A DNA stretch of 64,000 bases from Methylomonas sp. ZR1 (GTDB taxonomy: Bacteria; Pseudomonadota; Gammaproteobacteria; Methylococcales; Methylomonadaceae). Location: positions 3,596,001 to 3,660,000 of the forward strand of contig NZ_RCST01000001.1 of assembly GCF_013141865.1 (NCBI RefSeq), in the 5' to 3' direction. Below, piece by piece: positions 17,535 to 26,575 of the stretch (position 1 is its first letter; the number at the start of each line of letters is the position of its first letter). The translations under genes and the position numbers were made by a program. The notes under the pieces were generated by a model. It searched no databases. It was not told where the DNA came from and saw only the letters and a list, made by a program, of their open reading frames with translations.

Positions 17535-18704
17535 TCAAACCGCGTTGAGCAACGCGCACAGTTCGTCGACTTCGGCAGAGCTCAAGTCGGGGAAATTGCC
17601 GATGTAAAAACCGTAAAAATGAACGTGTTCGGTATTCGGATATTCCAGATGATGGCCTTCCGGCACGATGCCGCGCAAATACGGCTGACGGATCTGGTTG
17701 CCGCCGCCGGCGCTACCTCGGCGGAATTCGATGCCGGATTCGCGCATTTTTTTCATCACTCGTTGAACCAAATTATCGTCGGCCTCTTTGAGGATCAGAT
17801 TAAAAGCGTAATTGCTCGACCCCTCAAGTTTGAAATCGGTGCGGTATTTGGACGCATCAATTTTATCGAGAAAGCGCAGCAAATTTTCGGTACGCCGTTG
17901 TACGATCATATCGAGGCGTTTGAGTTGGCTACGGCCCATTATGCCGCCGATTTCGGTATTACGGGTGTTATAGGCCGGATAGGCAAAAATAAAATCCGGG
18001 TTGAGCTGCGGATTTTCGTCGATGTAGCGTGCCTTCAAATCATTGTCGGTCGCCTCGCGCACCATGCCGTGCGAACGCAACATGCGCACTTGCTGGTAGA
18101 CCTCGGGGTCGTTGGTGCAAACCATGCCGCCCTCAATGGTGCTCATGTGGTGGGCGTAGTAATAGGAAAAATTGGAAATCCAGCCGATACTACCCAGCAA
18201 TTTACCGTTATGCCGGGCTCCGTGCGATTCGCAGACATCTTCGATCAACGGAATGTGGCGGCGTTCGAGTTCCGCGACCAGTTCGTCGGTCAGGCCATCG
18301 AAACCTTGGACGTGAGTCAGAAATACGGCGCGGGTTTTATCGGTAATCTTACTCAGAATTTGTTGCGTATCCATCGCCAGCGTCGCCGGATTGATGTCGG
18401 CAAATATCGGGGTAAAGCCGTTCTGCAACACCGATGCGACATCGGATACCCAGGCCAGCGGCGGCACGATGACTTCGCCGCCTTCGGGGTGGCGTATTTT
18501 CAACACCGCCATGGTCAGCAGGTTGGCCGATGCACCGGAATTCAGGAAAACACTGTATTTCACGCCCAGCCACTCCGACCACTCGGCCTCGAACGCGCGC
18601 ACGTTCACACCATGAGTCAAAATCGGATCGTCTTGTTTGAGATGTTCGATCACTGCGTCGAGATCTTCGCGCAGAATGTTGTTACGCATCAGGGGGAATT
18701 TCAT
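17535..18704 (-). CDS. ColD/E1-like PLP-dependent sugar 3-dehydratase (DegT family)
   Basis: 389 residues from ATG 18704, close to the length of ColD. This is a DegT/DnrJ/EryC1/StrS fold, but the PLP-lysine position is histidine (YYYAHHMSTIEGGM, His185/186). That replacement marks the 3-dehydratases ColD and RfbH/E1, which remove a C3 hydroxyl from 4-keto-6-deoxy nucleotide sugars instead of aminating them. The aspartate that binds the pyridine nitrogen is present (PLIEDVCESHG). A 3-deoxy step in the locus sugar is therefore predicted. The exact substrate, probably GDP-linked given the HddC-like neighbour, is inference. An upstream in-frame ATG at 18752 lies inside the preceding gene. Confidence 0.78.
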   Translation of the reverse strand: MKFPLMRNNILREDLDAVIEHLKQDDPILTHGVNVRAFEAEWSEWLGVKYSVFLNSGASANLLTMAVLKIRHPEGGEVIVPPLAWVSDVASVLQNGFTPIFADINPATLAMDTQQILSKITDKTRAVFLTHVQGFDGLTDELVAELERRHIPLIEDVCESHGARHNGKLLGSIGWISNFSYYYAHHMSTIEGGMVCTNDPEVYQQVRMLRSHGMVREATDNDLKARYIDENPQLNPDFIFAYPAYNTRNTEIGGIMGRSQLKRLDMIVQRRTENLLRFLDKIDASKYRTDFKLEGSSNYAFNLILKEADDNLVQRVMKKMRESGIEFRRGSAGGGNQIRQPYLRGIVPEGHHLEYPNTEHVHFYGFYIGNFPDLSSAEVDELCALLNAV

Positions 18705-18720
18705 GTTGTCGAATACCCGG

Positions 18721-19683
18721 TTAGTGAGAAAGTGATTGAATGAAGGCCGCAACGCGCCGTTGCACGGCTTCCGGCCCTATGCCGACTTGTTCGTGCAATT
18801 CGGCCCGTGTACCCAGCTCAAAACGGTAGCCGCCATTGACCCCCAGATTGAGCAGCGTCAAAGGCAGGTTCCGTCGAGCCAGAAAATCGAATAGCATGGC
18901 ATCAACCCCACCGCGGCCACTGAAGCCTTCTTCCAAACTGACCAAGCCTTGATAGCCAGCGAGTTCGTCAGCTAAGCTATCCTCATCGAAACGCGCAATG
19001 TCCACCAAATCGATGACACCGACATCGTGCTCGGGGTCTTGCTGAGCCGCCACCTTCAGCGCGGTATGTAACATGTAGCCGGTCGCCAGCAAACATATGC
19101 GCCGCCCTCGACGGTGAACGTGAAAACCCAATCGCAAATCAGGTGCCGTTTGTTCGTAGATTACCGGCAATACCTGAGCGTCAAAGCGCAAATATTTGGG
19201 GCCTGTAGCCGATACGCAGCGCTCGAACAATGCTCCAGCGGTTACATGGTCGGCGGGGGAAAACACCTGAAAATTCGGCATCGCGCGCATAAGGGTCAAG
19301 TCTTCGTAGCACTGGTGCGTCGGCCCGGAAACCACGTAACTATACCCGGCGCCGACGCCGATCAAATTAACGTTAATCGGCCGCACCTCCGACAGCAATG
19401 CCAAGCTGACACGAATCTGTTCGTAACAGCGCATGGTTATGAACGGCGCGATCGCGTAAGCAAACACGGTAAACCCTTCGAGCGCCAGACCAGCAGACAC
19501 GTTGATCAAATTTTGCTCGGCGATGCCGACGTTGACAAACCGGGAGGGGAAATCGGCGCGTATTTTATCCAGTATCGGCGAACCAAAATCCGCACTGACG
19601 AAAAATATTTTTGCATCCTGCCCCATCGCTTGCCAAATCCGATCAAGCAGAACGTCGCGCATCGGTAGCGGCTTGGTCGTCAT
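18721..19683 (-). CDS. Transketolase-like C-terminal subunit
   Basis: 320 residues covering the pyrimidine-binding and C-terminal domains of transketolase. NVGIAEQNLINVSAGLALEG carries the glutamate that activates thiamine diphosphate, and SGPTHQCYEDLTLMRAMPN is typical. It overlaps the N-terminal subunit gene by 4 bp (ATGA), so the two halves make one split enzyme. Split transketolases of this kind recur in surface-sugar loci. It may supply sedoheptulose 7-phosphate to the GmhA-like isomerase or transfer a two-carbon unit to a keto sugar. Confidence 0.85.
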   Translation of the reverse strand: MTTKPLPMRDVLLDRIWQAMGQDAKIFFVSADFGSPILDKIRADFPSRFVNVGIAEQNLINVSAGLALEGFTVFAYAIAPFITMRCYEQIRVSLALLSEVRPINVNLIGVGAGYSYVVSGPTHQCYEDLTLMRAMPNFQVFSPADHVTAGALFERCVSATGPKYLRFDAQVLPVIYEQTAPDLRLGFHVHRRGRRICLLATGYMLHTALKVAAQQDPEHDVGVIDLVDIARFDEDSLADELAGYQGLVSLEEGFSGRGGVDAMLFDFLARRNLPLTLLNLGVNGGYRFELGTRAELHEQVGIGPEAVQRRVAAFIQSLSH

Positions 19684-20498
19684 GGCAATTGCTCCAGTAG
19701 ACTGTCAATTAATTCCGGCTTGGGATTAAGAATGTGGGACAAAGGCGCATTCTCCAAACCCGGCACACCGCGACCTTTCAAGGTTTTGGCGATCAGTGCT
19801 TTCGGTTTACCAGCCGTCGTCGCCTTCATCTCCAACAAGCCAGCCTGCACAGCCAACACATCGTGACCATCGACTCGGCGGCAATCCCAGCCAAACGCGG
19901 TTAAGCGCTCGCTTAGCGAATGGTGGCTGACGATGTCATCGGTATAGCCGAGCATGCTGATACCGTTGTCGTCGATGACGAGATTCAGATTGTCGAGCCT
20001 GTGCTGAGAGGCAAACATCGCTGCCTCCCAATTGGCGCCTTCGTGCAATTCACCGTCGCCCGACACAACGAACACTTGTCGATCACTGTCGAGCCGCTTC
20101 AAGCCCAGAGCCATACCGGTGGCTACGCCCAGACCATGACCGAGCGAACCGTTGACGGTCTCATAACCGGGAATCACCGGATCGGGAATACCGCCCAAAA
20201 AACCGCCGCTATGGCAAACTCGCAACAATTCATCTTTCGAAAAAAAACCGAGATCGGCCAAAATCGGATACATGCAAATTGAACCGTGGCCCTTACTGAT
20301 CACGCAACGGTCACGATGCGCCGCCAATGGCTGAGAGGCATCGAAACGCAAGACGCCTCCGTAATACAAGGCGACGAAAATTTCAACGGCTGATAGCGAC
20401 GAAGCCAACCGAGTCTCGGGCGCGCGACGGTGAATCGCTAGCGTCTCTCTCCAGACCCAATGGGCCTTGGCGCGTAAATCAAGGGGTTCGGAATTCAA
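19680..20498 (-). CDS. Transketolase-like N-terminal subunit
   Basis: 272 residues from a TTG at 20498 with GGAGG seven bases upstream. An in-frame ATG at 20573 would add unconserved residues. This is the thiamine-diphosphate-binding domain, with KGHGSICMYPILADLG, NGSLGHGLGVATGMALG and the cofactor motif GDGELHEGANWEAA...NLVIDDN. It pairs with the C-terminal subunit immediately downstream. The pair is much shorter in total (about 590 residues) than housekeeping transketolase (about 660), as usual for split pathway-specific forms. Confidence 0.85.
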   Translation of the reverse strand: MNSEPLDLRAKAHWVWRETLAIHRRAPETRLASSLSAVEIFVALYYGGVLRFDASQPLAAHRDRCVISKGHGSICMYPILADLGFFSKDELLRVCHSGGFLGGIPDPVIPGYETVNGSLGHGLGVATGMALGLKRLDSDRQVFVVSGDGELHEGANWEAAMFASQHRLDNLNLVIDDNGISMLGYTDDIVSHHSLSERLTAFGWDCRRVDGHDVLAVQAGLLEMKATTAGKPKALIAKTLKGRGVPGLENAPLSHILNPKPELIDSLLEQLP

Positions 20499-20592
20499 AG
20501 CAGCGCCTCCGTTTCGGCGTTGGTTCGAGAACGGGGCGAACCGTTGGCCACCCCGGCATAAAGGCCAAGACATAAAAACTGGTGCATCACAA

Positions 20593-21588
20593 TTAAAGTC
20601 CGTTGGGTTGGTAGAGAACCACTCGGCTGCCGGAGTCTTCGAAATTGAACGGCACGTGAATCAAGTTGTTGAGCCGTTCGCGAATCACGGCCTGTTTCTC
20701 CGGTTTAGCAAACAACAATAAGAAACCACCGCCCCCCGCGCCCAAAATTTTGCCGCCGATGGCGCCAGCGTCCATGGCCGCATTGTATATTTCGTCGATC
20801 TCTGGGGTGGACACCCGCTCGGACAAGCTACGTTTGTAATGCCAACTGGCATCCAACAGCTTACCAAAGGATTCGATGGGTTCGCGGCCGTCCTGCAGCA
20901 ATGCAATAGCCTCGTCAACCATTGCCCGCATCAACTTCAGCTCTTTTTCGCGATTTTTCAAATTGTCGATTTTCGACTTCGCGACTTCGGAGGCGATACG
21001 CGAGAAGCCGGTAAAGCACAGCATCAAATGTTGACGGAGCTCTTGTTGGCGCTGTTGCGGCAGAATCAACGGTGCAACGTCGAAGGTATCATTGGTATGA
21101 AACTCAATCCGGTTGAAGCCACCGAAGGCGGCGGACACTTGATCCTGGGAGCCGACATTCTCACCAATCAAGTTTTGTTCGATGTGAATCGCATCGCTAG
21201 CCAATTCATCCTTGTTGGTCATTCGCCCTTGCAAGGCTTGCAAGGCGTTCAATAAGCCCACGGTAAACGACGAACTGGAACCCAAACCGGAACGAGCAGG
21301 CAGGTCGCCATCGTGATGAATTTCCAGGCCTTCTGCAACATTTGCCCAGTTAAGCACCGCGCGCACCGCGGGATGTTGAATTTCGTCGTTATGTTTGACG
21401 TTTTCGATCAAGGAATAGACGATGCGGTGTTTATGGTCGAAAAACGGCGGCAGGCGACGGCAACTGATGTAGCAATATTTATCGATGGAGGTCGACAGCA
21501 CGGCGCCGCCATGCTCGCGATACCAACCCGGGTAATCGGTGCCCCCCCCAAAAAACGAAATCCTGAACGGGGTTCTGGTGATAATCAA
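20593..21588 (-). CDS. hddA: D-glycero-alpha-D-manno-heptose 7-phosphate kinase-like (GHMP family)
   Basis: 331 residues from a TTG at 21588, four bases after the upstream stop. The family N-terminus ITRTPFRISFFGGGTDYP begins right there. The GHMP ATP loop is LPARSGLGSSSSFTVG and the C-terminal motif is KILGAGGGGFLL. HddA phosphorylates heptose 7-phosphate at C1. The resulting bisphosphate normally needs a GmhB phosphatase, for which I find no gene in this window. Upstream in-frame codons back to 22026 lie inside the radical SAM gene in another frame and are not coding. Confidence 0.82.
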   Translation of the reverse strand: MIITRTPFRISFFGGGTDYPGWYREHGGAVLSTSIDKYCYISCRRLPPFFDHKHRIVYSLIENVKHNDEIQHPAVRAVLNWANVAEGLEIHHDGDLPARSGLGSSSSFTVGLLNALQALQGRMTNKDELASDAIHIEQNLIGENVGSQDQVSAAFGGFNRIEFHTNDTFDVAPLILPQQRQQELRQHLMLCFTGFSRIASEVAKSKIDNLKNREKELKLMRAMVDEAIALLQDGREPIESFGKLLDASWHYKRSLSERVSTPEIDEIYNAAMDAGAIGGKILGAGGGGFLLLFAKPEKQAVIRERLNNLIHVPFNFEDSGSRVVLYQPNGL

Positions 21589-21592
21589 GTGC

Positions 21593-23113
21593 TCAATCTC
21601 CCAACAATTTTCGCTTAAGGCGGATGCTCGCCATGTCCTCGATATTCTTGCGCTCCTGCACGCCAAAACGGCGCTCGGCAAGCCCGAGATAGGCGGGATT
21701 TGAAAAGTAGGTTTGCCATGCCTGATCACGGAAACGCAACACATCCTCCGAACGCAAATACTTAGTCGGCAACGGTTCGCATTCATACGACAGGAAGGCA
21801 AAGCCTTCGTAAGTCTCGGGCAGTTTCCAGCCGTTGCGTTTGGCAATATGGTACATAGGACTGCCCGGCAAGGCCTGACAAGGATACATGTTGGCCATCT
21901 CGGTATTGAGCTCGATGGCAAGATCGAGCGTTTGCTGCATCGTTTCCAGCGTATCATCCGGGAAGCCGAAGATATAGTTGCTGATAATGCTGATGCCGGC
22001 ATCGCCAATCGTGTCGCACACGTCACGGATATTGACTTCCTTGAACGACCCCTTGGAAACTTCTTGGCGCACCATTTGATTACCCGCCTCGATGCCCAAT
22101 GCCAGCCAATTTACGCCGGCGCGTTTAAATAAATCGAGCGCATCGCGCCTGACGGTATCGACGCGGGAATAAGTCCACATGTTAAAGTCGAAACCTCTAT
22201 CGACCACGTTTTGCAGTATCGGCTCGTAGTACTTACGATTGAGGAAGAACATTTCGTCGCTGATGCGTAGTGTGCGAACGCCAAGCGTCGCCAGTTTTTC
22301 CATTTCGCGAATTACCCAGGCTGGCGACCAGAAACGCATGCCGCGGGAGTGCGAGGCATCAATGCCGGCGCCGTTATCGGACCGATTGACAATGTTGATC
22401 ATGCAGAAATCGCAACCGAAATTGCAACCTAGCGAGGTGTAAATAGCCGCGAACGGTGTGCGTTTGTCGTGGCTGAACTCTGCATGCCAGAAATGCGCCC
22501 GATAAAGATCGAGTGGTTTTTCGCGGTAAGGCAGCAAATCCCAGGCATAACCCGGCAGGTCTTCGTCCATTCGTTCCTGCGGCACCACGGACTGAGGTGG
22601 GTTGAGCACGGGCAAAGCCGAAGAGCTTTGTTTATAGCCGATGCCCTTGACATGCGCCAAGTCGCTCTTGAGATTGCCTTTCAACAGGTTGTGCAATGCG
22701 TAAACACCTTCGTTGAGCAACACAATATCGACGCACTCATGAGCCAGAACGTCTAGAGGCAAAGCGCTCGTATGCGACCCAACAAAGGCAATCGGCGTTT
22801 GATTACCAGCAGCATCCTTAAACGCGCTAGCCAAGGCCAATGCGCCGATCATACTGGTTGTTCCGGAATTGGGGTTTTGCCCGTAAACAACAAACACTAC
22901 CAAACGGGGGTTGAGCTCATCAATGCGCTGAACCGATTGTTCAAGCGTCAAACGCTCAGCGTCGCAATCCATTAAGGCTACATCAAATCCCTTGCTTCGG
23001 CATGACTCCGCCAGTAAAAGTGCCCATGTAGGGGGCTCGATAGCTGAATAGGTTTTAGCGAGATCCTGATAAGCCTTAGTAGACGAATCGGGGTTTATGA
23101 ACAATACATCCAT
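21593..23113 (-). CDS. B12-binding-domain radical SAM protein
   Basis: 506 residues. The N-terminal 150 residues form a cobalamin-binding-like Rossmann domain (VLFINPD at the start). The radical SAM core has the cluster motif CNFGCDFC (C-x3-C-x2-C) around residues 224-231. YIFGFPDDT and ALGIEAGNQ are typical of the core barrel. Such proteins carry out methylations and other radical steps. In this place a modification of the locus sugar or its carrier is likely, but the reaction is unknown. It is the first gene of the minus-strand locus, with only AT-rich sequence upstream. Confidence 0.8.
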   Translation of the reverse strand: MDVLFINPDSSTKAYQDLAKTYSAIEPPTWALLLAESCRSKGFDVALMDCDAERLTLEQSVQRIDELNPRLVVFVVYGQNPNSGTTSMIGALALASAFKDAAGNQTPIAFVGSHTSALPLDVLAHECVDIVLLNEGVYALHNLLKGNLKSDLAHVKGIGYKQSSSALPVLNPPQSVVPQERMDEDLPGYAWDLLPYREKPLDLYRAHFWHAEFSHDKRTPFAAIYTSLGCNFGCDFCMINIVNRSDNGAGIDASHSRGMRFWSPAWVIREMEKLATLGVRTLRISDEMFFLNRKYYEPILQNVVDRGFDFNMWTYSRVDTVRRDALDLFKRAGVNWLALGIEAGNQMVRQEVSKGSFKEVNIRDVCDTIGDAGISIISNYIFGFPDDTLETMQQTLDLAIELNTEMANMYPCQALPGSPMYHIAKRNGWKLPETYEGFAFLSYECEPLPTKYLRSEDVLRFRDQAWQTYFSNPAYLGLAERRFGVQERKNIEDMASIRLKRKLLGD

Positions 23114-24030
23114 CTAGTATTTAATTATTATGTGAGACTAAGGTCTGTTGCGACTCATTTAGGTAACCGAAAAAACATAATCTAAAGCAATTCTGCTTAT
23201 GTAATTGCGCTTCAATTTCTACGGCATCAATTGTTAAACGTTGTAAAAAAGCCTTTTCAGAAAAGACCGACTTGTACACGATAAAACACCCTTCCACTAC
23301 CTGCCGAAGCGGTCGTAATGTTATGTATTACGGCACATCCACCCACTTCTCTTTAAAGTTGATAACTCAATCTATTTAATTATTCGGATCGACGTCAAGC
23401 CAATAATAGCATCATTGACTAGCTTCTGACACCAGTTGATTTAAGACCCCGTTAAAAACACAATTCAGTCAGAAAATCACCCTCAAAACACAGCCTAATC
23501 ATTAAAGTTTACTCATCGACAACAAAAAATCAATAACTTGTCGACAATGTTTTGTAGTAACCATACTTATGGATACTCAACGTCGAAAATAATTTCAACC
23601 GCCTGCTGAAAAGGCGATTATCATGAAGATAAAAGTTACGTATTTGACCAGAAAATCCCCATGAGCCAAGCCTAATAAATACAAAATACTTTATCTCTTA
23701 ATATTTTATTTATTCCACACATTATTAAGAGCTTAAAATGTTTTTTGTAAAAAAGCAATCTACGTTGCCAACCAATTTAATAAGAGCCATGACTTACTTC
23801 ACTAGATACAACCATGATCGATCAGCCTTGAATCGTCAAAATTAACCAAGCATATTTGTACAACGAGCCTAGACCATATGAACTCAATCTCGCCCGCTTC
23901 CACCTACACCCCGGCAAGAGACAGTTTTAAGTTCGAAGGCTTCTGGCGATTAAAACAGAAAAAATGACCGTATCAAAATCCATTCTAACGGAATTGTTCG
24001 AGGCCTTACTCAGGCTATCAATAACCTGAG
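23114..24030. other. AT-rich gap upstream of the polysaccharide locus
   Basis: About 0.9 kb without a coding-like frame, clearly more AT-rich than its surroundings. It should contain the promoter and leader of the long minus-strand locus starting at 23113. I see no clear transposon ends and no exact JUMPstart/ops element. Confidence 0.5.
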
Positions 24031-26126
24031 GATCTCACTAGTGAAAACAGCCTGCTGACGCAACACCCCCAAAACCAAACGCCCTCGTGCTCGCGAGATC
24101 GAGCATAGCACGCAAATCGTGCCTAGCTTCAGAATGACGTAAGCGATTGGCGTAGCGTACCATCATGCCCGACAATGGCATCGAACAATCAAGCCCCCAA
24201 CCAGGACAACTGGCATTTTCTCGCCTATCCACGAGAGTTATTACGTTCGATCCGCCGACAATCCGGCACATTGTATTGCTCAGCATTATGTCGGCAGGCT
24301 CGGAATTGCAAGCTGCGTTGCCACCACTCCCCTTATCGGGCGTGTTTGACGCGGAAGGCATTTTACAGCGACTCACAACCTCCTTTCCAGCCTGACGCCA
24401 AACTGGGATTTCGAAACCGCTCTAGTGTTTTTTGTTGGCTGATCGCGGTGCAGACCCATGCCGTTCCGAGACCGGGAAAGTCACTCGCTGCAATTACACG
24501 TCGCCGATCATTTGCTGGTAATGATTGACGTATACCCCCTAAGCTACCCGACTCTTCCGAAATCGCCGACGCTCGACAGCAATTGCCGCACATGCTTCCA
24601 GCGTTTTCGGCCCGGCATAACCTATTGGCGATTGCATGGCAAACCCAGACTTTCCGCCTCCCCGCGACGAGCCTGCACAGCCACAAGACCTGATTATCCT
24701 ACTTTCAGTCACCCCCAGTCGCACTTCGCGTTGACGGCCAAGCACTTGGCAATACCTGCCAAATAGACCACAACCATCACCTGCGTTTCCGGCACCGGCA
24801 AAACCACCCGGATCAACTCACTCATCAGGCTGATAGCACCGAATAGCAGCACCATTTGGATTGACTAGGCGCACTGACTGCACTTCCGGGATGGCGAAAA
24901 AGCATTGCTTATATTCCAGAGGAAATACTGATTCAGGCCAGCACCTTCCGCGACAATCTGCTCTAGAGCAACACTGCACTGACCGACGATGAAATCTGGA
25001 GCATACTCGAGCGATCCGCCTCGTCCTGACTTATCGAAAAGCTATCGCTTGACCTGAATACCTCCATTGGCGAACGAGGCATCAAGCCTTCCGACGGGGA
25101 GCCGCAGGGCCTGGCGCTGACTCGCGCCCCGCACAGGCGCAAGGCAATACTGACAGCCAGCCACCAACATGAAGAGCTGGGCCGGTTTGATCGACGGCAC
25201 GGCAAAGATGGCGGACGGCAAGATCGAAGCCTAGCGCCCAGCTCCGTGCCATAGCTTAAATACGACACTGTAGGCCCGCTCCGCCCCACCTCTGCGCAAC
25301 GACTGACGTCGGCTTACATCGTCTGGGTATAGCTGAGCATATCGGTGTTATTGGCGGGGCGGGAGGTGCCGAAAGTCTTCGGCGACTATTTCTATTCGGA
25401 ACGCTGGACTTTCCACCTTGCTGCCGCGCACCAAAACCTCCACCAACCCGGCATTGGCGCAGAGCCACTTGCTGACCGTTTCGTTGGCAATCGTGCTCGG
25501 CACAGCCCCTGCACTACCACTTACTGAGGCCGCCCCCCTATCCCTACAGATATTCGCGCGCCTTTAGAAGGCCGGGGATTTTTACAGAGAGGCAAACCCT
25601 TAAATATACTGCAAAAACCTTCAGCGCCTTACCGGTCGCCAGCACCGCACTAAACACCGCCCCCAGCGCAAACAGCGTATTTTTTCCTGAGGCGGAACTG
25701 ATGGCATGCCGGGTAATGTTGCGCAGAGACTGTCAACGGCGCGCGTATTACCCTTGGGAGTTTTCGACCACAGAACAAGCTTCGGCTTTGTCTAGCTCGA
25801 ACTGGCCGCCCGCCAATTCAAAACCCGGAAAAAGAAGGCTAATTTCAAACTAAGAACCAGACGACTTCAACGGGAAATATTCATCAATAGACTTATGCAG
25901 CAAAACAGTAGCCAACTCGAAACCGCGCCATCCAACGCCTAAAAGCATAAAATTCCAACCGCGCTTAATAAGCACATGAAATAGCCGTCCTCATTTGTTG
26001 TCCTTTTTCATTAGACACCGAAGCACGCGACACAGAAATAGAGAGCAATCATTGTAAATGATGACTTTCTTTTGACACTTTATCACTCATAGCAACCGCC
26101 TTTGAATGATAAGTTATTGAATTTAT
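24031..26126. other. Dead, formerly coding region of about 2 kb
   Basis: GC rises to coding level but every frame is broken by stops and shifts. Short coding-like pieces appear on the plus strand in changing frames, for example SAGSELQAALPPLPLSGVFDAEG near 24290 before a stop. The only part I can assign is the ABC-transporter ATPase relic at 24730-25235. The pieces upstream may be its membrane domain. Those after 25260 are not recognised. Confidence 0.6.
24730..25235 (+). pseudogene. Relic of an exporter-type ABC ATPase domain
   Basis: Reading across frames gives, in order, LAIPAK...TCVSGTGKTTRINSLI (Walker A region), IPEEILIQASTFRDNLL (Q-loop region), ALTDDEIWSILERSA, LNTSIGERGIKPSDGEPQGLALTRA (degraded ABC signature and following helix) and HEELGRFDR...MADGKIEA (H-loop region and end). 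At least three stops and two frameshifts interrupt it. The Walker B segment between RKAIL and TASHQ is missing. The order and wording match the nucleotide-binding domain of MsbA/HlyB-type exporters. It is non-functional. Confidence 0.72.
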
Positions 26127-26203
26127 TGGGGTGAACGATGGGGCTCGAACCCACGACAACCGGAATCACAATCCGGGACTCTACCAACTGAGCTACGCTC
26201 ACC
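26127..26203 (-). tRNA. tRNA-His (GTG)
   Basis: A 77-nt cloverleaf with anticodon GTG in the loop TTGTGAT, the extra 5' G of histidine tRNAs paired with C73, T-loop GGTTCGAGCC and an encoded CCA end. It is third in a tRNA cluster read from 26383 downwards. Confidence 0.97.
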
Positions 26204-26223
26204 ATAATGATGATTTTTTGCGA

Positions 26224-26300
26224 TGGCACGCTTGGCAGGACTCGAACCTGCGACCCTCGGCTTAGAAGGCCGATGCTCTATCCAGCTGAGCTACAAGCGC
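26224..26300 (-). tRNA. tRNA-Arg (TCT)
   Basis: A 77-nt cloverleaf with anticodon TCT in the loop CTTCTAA, T-loop GGTTCGAGTCC and an encoded CCA end. It is second in the Pro-Arg-His cluster, a common gammaproteobacterial order. Confidence 0.97.
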
Positions 26301-26306
26301 AAATCT

Positions 26307-26383
26307 TGGTCGGGGTAGAGAGATTCGAACTCCCGACATTCTGCTCCCAAAGCAGACGCGCTACCAGACTGCGCTATACCCCG
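26307..26383 (-). tRNA. tRNA-Pro (TGG)
   Basis: A 77-nt cloverleaf with anticodon TGG in the loop TTTGGGA, T-loop AGTTCGAATCT and an encoded CCA end. It is the first tRNA of the cluster. Only 6 nt separate it from tRNA-Arg, so the cluster is one transcript. Confidence 0.97.
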
Positions 26384-26575
26384 AATTGACCTTCTTATTA
26401 TCCCGAAGAGCAGAAGCGCTCCAGAAAGATGACTATGATAAAGACATTGATTGCTTACGTCAACAGATTTTTTCAAACTGATCTGATAAACCGATTTTGA
26501 GCCTCAAATAGTTGGCACAAAAAATCCCAAAAAAAGCTTTTAAACTCCCAATAATATGTCCAGCACCGCAAAGTA

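Noticed and set aside
17373..18743. 456-codon plus-strand frame opposite the ColD-like gene
   Set aside because: It is the antisense shadow of a clear PLP-enzyme gene, with no homology pattern of its own.
20593..22026. Long 477-codon frame for the heptose kinase
   Set aside because: The first 146 codons overlap the radical SAM gene in another frame and do not resemble the kinase family; the start at 21588 is used.
23280..23330. GGCAGGTAGTGG on the minus strand, resembling an ops/JUMPstart element
   Set aside because: It has an extra base relative to the ops core GGCGGTAG and lies among AT-rich sequence, so it is probably chance.
24038..24376. Minus-strand frame of 112 codons in the dead region
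   Set aside because: Composition is antisense-like, and neighbouring plus-strand pieces match ABC transporters better.
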